From Rhodoferax sp. (lineage in GTDB: Bacteria > Pseudomonadota > Gammaproteobacteria > Burkholderiales > Burkholderiaceae_C): a stretch of 7,617 bases of DNA. Position 1 is the stretch's first letter. Each line of letters starts with the position of its first letter. Below are positions 6,038 to 7,617 of this stretch, piece by piece. The stretch covers positions 1 to 7,617 of the forward strand of contig JAQTSL010000179.1 in assembly GCA_028711355.1 (NCBI GenBank). The letters run 5' to 3'. The notes under the pieces are model-generated. The model was not told the origin of the DNA, made no database searches, and saw only the letters and a list, made by a program, of their open reading frames with translations. Made by a program: the position numbers and the translations under genes.

Positions 6038-6087
6038 AACCGGACAGATTACTTGCTATGAACCGGACAACTCATTTACTCCCGACA
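6038..6087. mobile_element. Remnant IS21-like terminal repeat array (two 23-bp units)
   Basis: AACCGGACA occurs at 6038-6046 and again at 6061-6069, exactly 23 bases apart. Each copy is followed by a related tail (GATTACTTGCTATG and ACTCATTTACTCCC), then GACA at 6084-6087. Read on the minus strand the block begins TGTCGGGAGTAAATG and repeats TTGTCCGG or CTGTCCGG. A 5'-TG terminus followed by short spaced repeats is the style of IS21-family ends, where the transposase IstA binds. No istA or istB lies beside it, so this would be a solitary end left by deletion. Confidence 0.4.
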
Positions 6088-6098
6088 CTACAAACAAA

Positions 6099-6133
6099 TA
6101 ACGCTTGACGTTGAATGCCTGGCGTTAAATAAT
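6099..6133 (+). promoter_or_regulatory. higBA promoter with overlapping inverted repeat (probable HigA operator)
   Basis: TTGACG (6105-6110) and AATAAT (6128-6133) each match sigma-70 consensus in 5 of 6 positions and are separated by the ideal 17 bases. TAACGC (6099-6104) and GCGTTA (6122-6127) form an inverted repeat framing these boxes. That is where an antitoxin repressor such as HigA would bind for autoregulation (inference from the family). Transcription would start near 6140, next to the higB ATG. Confidence 0.6.
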
Positions 6134-6140
6134 CATCGCC

Positions 6141-6422
6141 ATGATTCAATCGTACAAAGACAAGATCACTGCGGCTGTGTTCCTGGGTCATGTTGTCAAG
6201 CCTTTGCCGAGAGAGATGCAGCCGCTGGCGCTGCGCAAGCTCAAGATGATTGACTCCAGCGCCAAAATTATTGACTTGCGCCTGCCCCCGGGTAACCGGC
6301 TTGAGGCTTTGAAGGGTGACCGTAAAGGGCAGCACAGCATTCGCATCAATGACCAGTGGCGTGTGTGCTTTCGCTTCGTTGACGGGAATGCTTTTGATGT
6401 TGAGATCGTGGACTACCACTAA
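6141..6422 (+). CDS. higB: HigB-type toxin, RelE superfamily mRNA interferase
   Basis: The product is a 93-residue basic protein of the HigB/RelE family, which cleaves mRNA on the ribosome when not held by its antitoxin. Family hallmarks are visible along its length: YKDKITAAVFLGHVVKPLP at the start, the LRKLKMID helix, DLRLPPGNRLEALKGDRKGQ, HSIRINDQWRVCFRF and the C-terminal VEIVDYH. In Proteus HigB the final Asp-Tyr-His is part of the active site; here it is D91-Y92-H93, and K58 falls in the usual lysine region, so it looks catalytically intact. Toxin precedes antitoxin, the inverted order typical of hig modules; higA starts 18 bases after the stop. No Shine-Dalgarno precedes the ATG, which fits a leaderless or near-leaderless mRNA. 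Confidence 0.92.
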   Translation: MIQSYKDKITAAVFLGHVVKPLPREMQPLALRKLKMIDSSAKIIDLRLPPGNRLEALKGDRKGQHSIRINDQWRVCFRFVDGNAFDVEIVDYH

Positions 6423-6440
6423 GACCAAGGGGATTTGAAA

Positions 6441-6794
6441 ATGGCAATTGACCGCAACCAGTTGGAAGGTTTGAATGTCAGCGATGTCGTCACCGGTGAA
6501 CGACTCAGGCCGATTCACCCTGGTGAAATACTGCGTGAGGAATTCCTGATACCGCTGGGCATGAGTGCGCACGCCTTGTCCATGGCGCTGCAAGTGCCTG
6601 CACCACGCGTCAATGACATCGTGCGCGAACGCCGTGCTGTGACTGCCGATACCGCTTTGCGCCTGGCAAAGTACTTTGGGACAAGTGTGGCGTTTTGGAC
6701 CGGGTTGCAGGCAGACTTTGACGTGACCGTGGCGCGTGCCACCATGACTGATGCGCTGGCTCGGATTGTCAGCCGTGAGGCGGAATCTGTGTGA
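6441..6794 (+). CDS. higA: HigA-type antitoxin, XRE-family DNA-binding protein
   Basis: The product is a 117-residue antitoxin that neutralises HigB and represses the operon. A helix-turn-helix domain spans about residues 26-80: it opens with IHPGEILREEFLIPLGM and contains VPAPRVNDIVRERRAVTAD and TALRLAKYFGTS, followed by FWTGLQADFDV. This is the standard HigA/VapI-like pattern. About 20 N-terminal residues precede the domain. I chose the ATG at 6441 because GGGGA (6429-6433) is ideally spaced; a TTG at 6435 would add only two residues. Its likely operator is the inverted repeat over the higB promoter. A GC-rich stem (CGCCG 6799-6803 with CGGCG 6814-6818) follows the stop but lacks a T-tract. 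Confidence 0.92.
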   Translation: MAIDRNQLEGLNVSDVVTGERLRPIHPGEILREEFLIPLGMSAHALSMALQVPAPRVNDIVRERRAVTADTALRLAKYFGTSVAFWTGLQADFDVTVARATMTDALARIVSREAESV

Positions 6795-6906
6795 TTTGCG
6801 CCGACACCCGTTCCGGCGGAGTGATCACAACAAGAAGATGACTTTCCCATAATCAATCAACTTGGCCAAATGGTTTGACCCATTGAACCCTTTGCAAGAA
6901 ATTTAC

Positions 6907-7521
6907 CTATTTGGAACAGGAATCCAAGAACACTTCCTCTCGGTGGCGTGTCAGGAAAGCGCTATCGGGTCGAAAGCGTTCAGGAAGTTCAATTTGTTGT
7001 CCTTCAAGAGGAAGCAAAACCTGCTTCACAAACGGCTCATCGCGCTTTCGAAGTTCGTTACACACGACGACACGCCAGTCGTCGGTGAGCGAAATCAGCC
7101 CCTTGTCGAAAGCTCGATCATGAATGGCAGAAAGACAAAGCCCATTGCTCGGATTCAAACGGTTTGTCTTGTCTGCGCTCCATGGAACAATGTGACTGGC
7201 AATCAGCAAGCGGGTTTCTGAAAGACCAGACATACAGCAACGACCTCGATAGCTGCTTAGTACCGCGCGTCGGAAGAAATGCTGTTTCATCCGTTGTTCA
7301 ATCACAACTCGTCGTGTTTCGCCAGTGAAATCATCTGGTACGAGCAAATTTTCGGAGCCGTCACCTTCTGCTGTGAGCAACTCGGTCGCCGCACTCAACT
7401 GGCGACGAAGTCGCTCACAGTCAAGTGCAAAGCCTTCCCAGTCCGCATGAACCTCAAACCAAATTTCACGATCAAGCGCAGATGCGTTACCTGGGTATTC
7501 CGGCCGATCGTGACCGGTCAT
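6907..7521 (-). CDS. HNH endonuclease (PF13391-like), probably 5'-truncated by an IS end
   Basis: The 204-codon reading frame encodes an HNH nuclease domain at about residues 82-145: FFRRAVLSSYRGRCCMSGL, then ASHIVPWSADKTNRLNPSNG and LSAIHDRAFDKGLISLTDD. Candidate catalytic and metal residues are H110, N126, H134 and D135. Ahead of it, NASALDREIWFEVHADWEGF is the middle region of a family of roughly 300-residue predicted restriction-like HNH proteins. In those, as I recall them, this segment is preceded by a conserved DNA-binding-like N-terminus ending in a short Gly-rich linker. That N-terminus is absent here. The first nine or so codons (MTGHDRPEY) are encoded by the 23-bp repeat array, which also supplies the ATG. 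No good ribosome site precedes it. The remaining product may be inactive or unexpressed. It lies convergent to higBA. Confidence 0.75.
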   Translation of the reverse strand: MTGHDRPEYPGNASALDREIWFEVHADWEGFALDCERLRRQLSAATELLTAEGDGSENLLVPDDFTGETRRVVIEQRMKQHFFRRAVLSSYRGRCCMSGLSETRLLIASHIVPWSADKTNRLNPSNGLCLSAIHDRAFDKGLISLTDDWRVVVCNELRKRDEPFVKQVLLPLEGQQIELPERFRPDSAFLTRHREEVFLDSCSK

Positions 7522-7617
7522 TCCGGTCGATCGTGACCGGCGATTCTGGTTTATCGTGACCGGTCATTCCGGTCGATCGTGACCGCCCGTTCTGGTTTAT
7601 CGTGACCAATGATTCCG
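7492..7617. mobile_element. IS21-family-like terminal end with 23-bp tandem repeats, running out of the window
   Basis: Five consecutive 23-base units occur at 7497-7519, 7520-7542, 7543-7565, 7566-7588 and 7589-7611, with a sixth starting at 7612. The shared core is ATCGTGACC preceded by TTCCGG or TTCTGG. Units 2 and 4 share ATTCCGGTCGATCGTGACCG while 3 and 5 share TTCTGGTTTATCGTGACC, so there is also a 46-base alternation. The array begins just after a TGGG at 7492-7495, allowing a 5'-TG terminus. Such multiple direct repeats at an end are the IstA-binding arrays of IS21-family elements. The istA/istB genes would have to lie to the right of 7617, so the family is inferred from the end alone. 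Confidence 0.6.

Noticed and set aside
6799..6828. Possible terminator after higA (CGCCG/CGGCG stem, then palindrome GTGATCAC)
   Set aside because: The stem is only 5 bp with a 10-nt loop and there is no T-tract; I could not support termination.
6862..7221. Plus-strand open frame of 119 codons opposite the HNH gene
   Set aside because: The minus strand carries recognisable HNH motifs over the same bases, so this is a shadow.
6141..7521. HigBA plus HNH nuclease as a novel combined defence system
   Set aside because: The genes are convergent, not an operon; higBA is a standard module; and the HNH gene appears truncated. Proximity alone does not support a joint system.
7497..7617. Possible CRISPR array
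   Set aside because: The 23-base units are contiguous with no unique spacers, and they alternate between two variants, so they are tandem repeats, not repeat-spacer units.

Overview
The window looks like chromosomal DNA from a betaproteobacterium of the Comamonadaceae (Rhodoferax/Polaromonas/Acidovorax type). The grounds are the high-GC codon use, the character of the DnaQ, RhtA and ThiBPQ proteins, and short palindromic repeats of kinds I associate with that family. No species can be named from the sequence alone.

Layout. (1) Positions 1-445, minus strand: N-terminal membrane part of a LytS-type sensor histidine kinase, cut by the window edge. (2) A divergent gap of about 160 bases, then dnaQ (604-1326, DNA polymerase III epsilon proofreading exonuclease) and rhtA (1374-2231, EamA/DMT-family exporter), both plus strand. 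(3) A thiamine-uptake operon, 2235-5900: a TPP riboswitch (2246-2433), thiB (periplasmic binding protein), thiP (fused two-domain permease) and thiQ (ATPase). ThiB captures thiamine compounds in the periplasm, ThiP forms the channel and ThiQ powers it; TPP binding to the leader should switch translation off. (4) An accessory stretch, 5901-7617: a spacer with degraded-looking sequence and a remnant IS21-like end, a higBA toxin-antitoxin module (6141-6794), an HNH endonuclease gene on the minus strand (6907-7521), and at the right edge a 23-bp tandem-repeat array that looks like one end of an IS21-family element.

Most notable points. The riboswitch carries an extra ~100-nt imperfect hairpin (2293-2393) at the junction between P2 and P4, where E. 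coli thiM has about four nucleotides. The thiamine operon also carries a REP-like palindrome between thiB and thiP, and a Comamonadaceae-type repeat read in frame inside thiP. The HNH gene appears to have lost its true 5' end to the repeat array, which now supplies its first codons and ATG. The higBA promoter sits so close to the higB ATG that the transcript may be leaderless. I see no clearly new multi-gene system; the unusual material is in the RNA leader and the mobile-element junctions.
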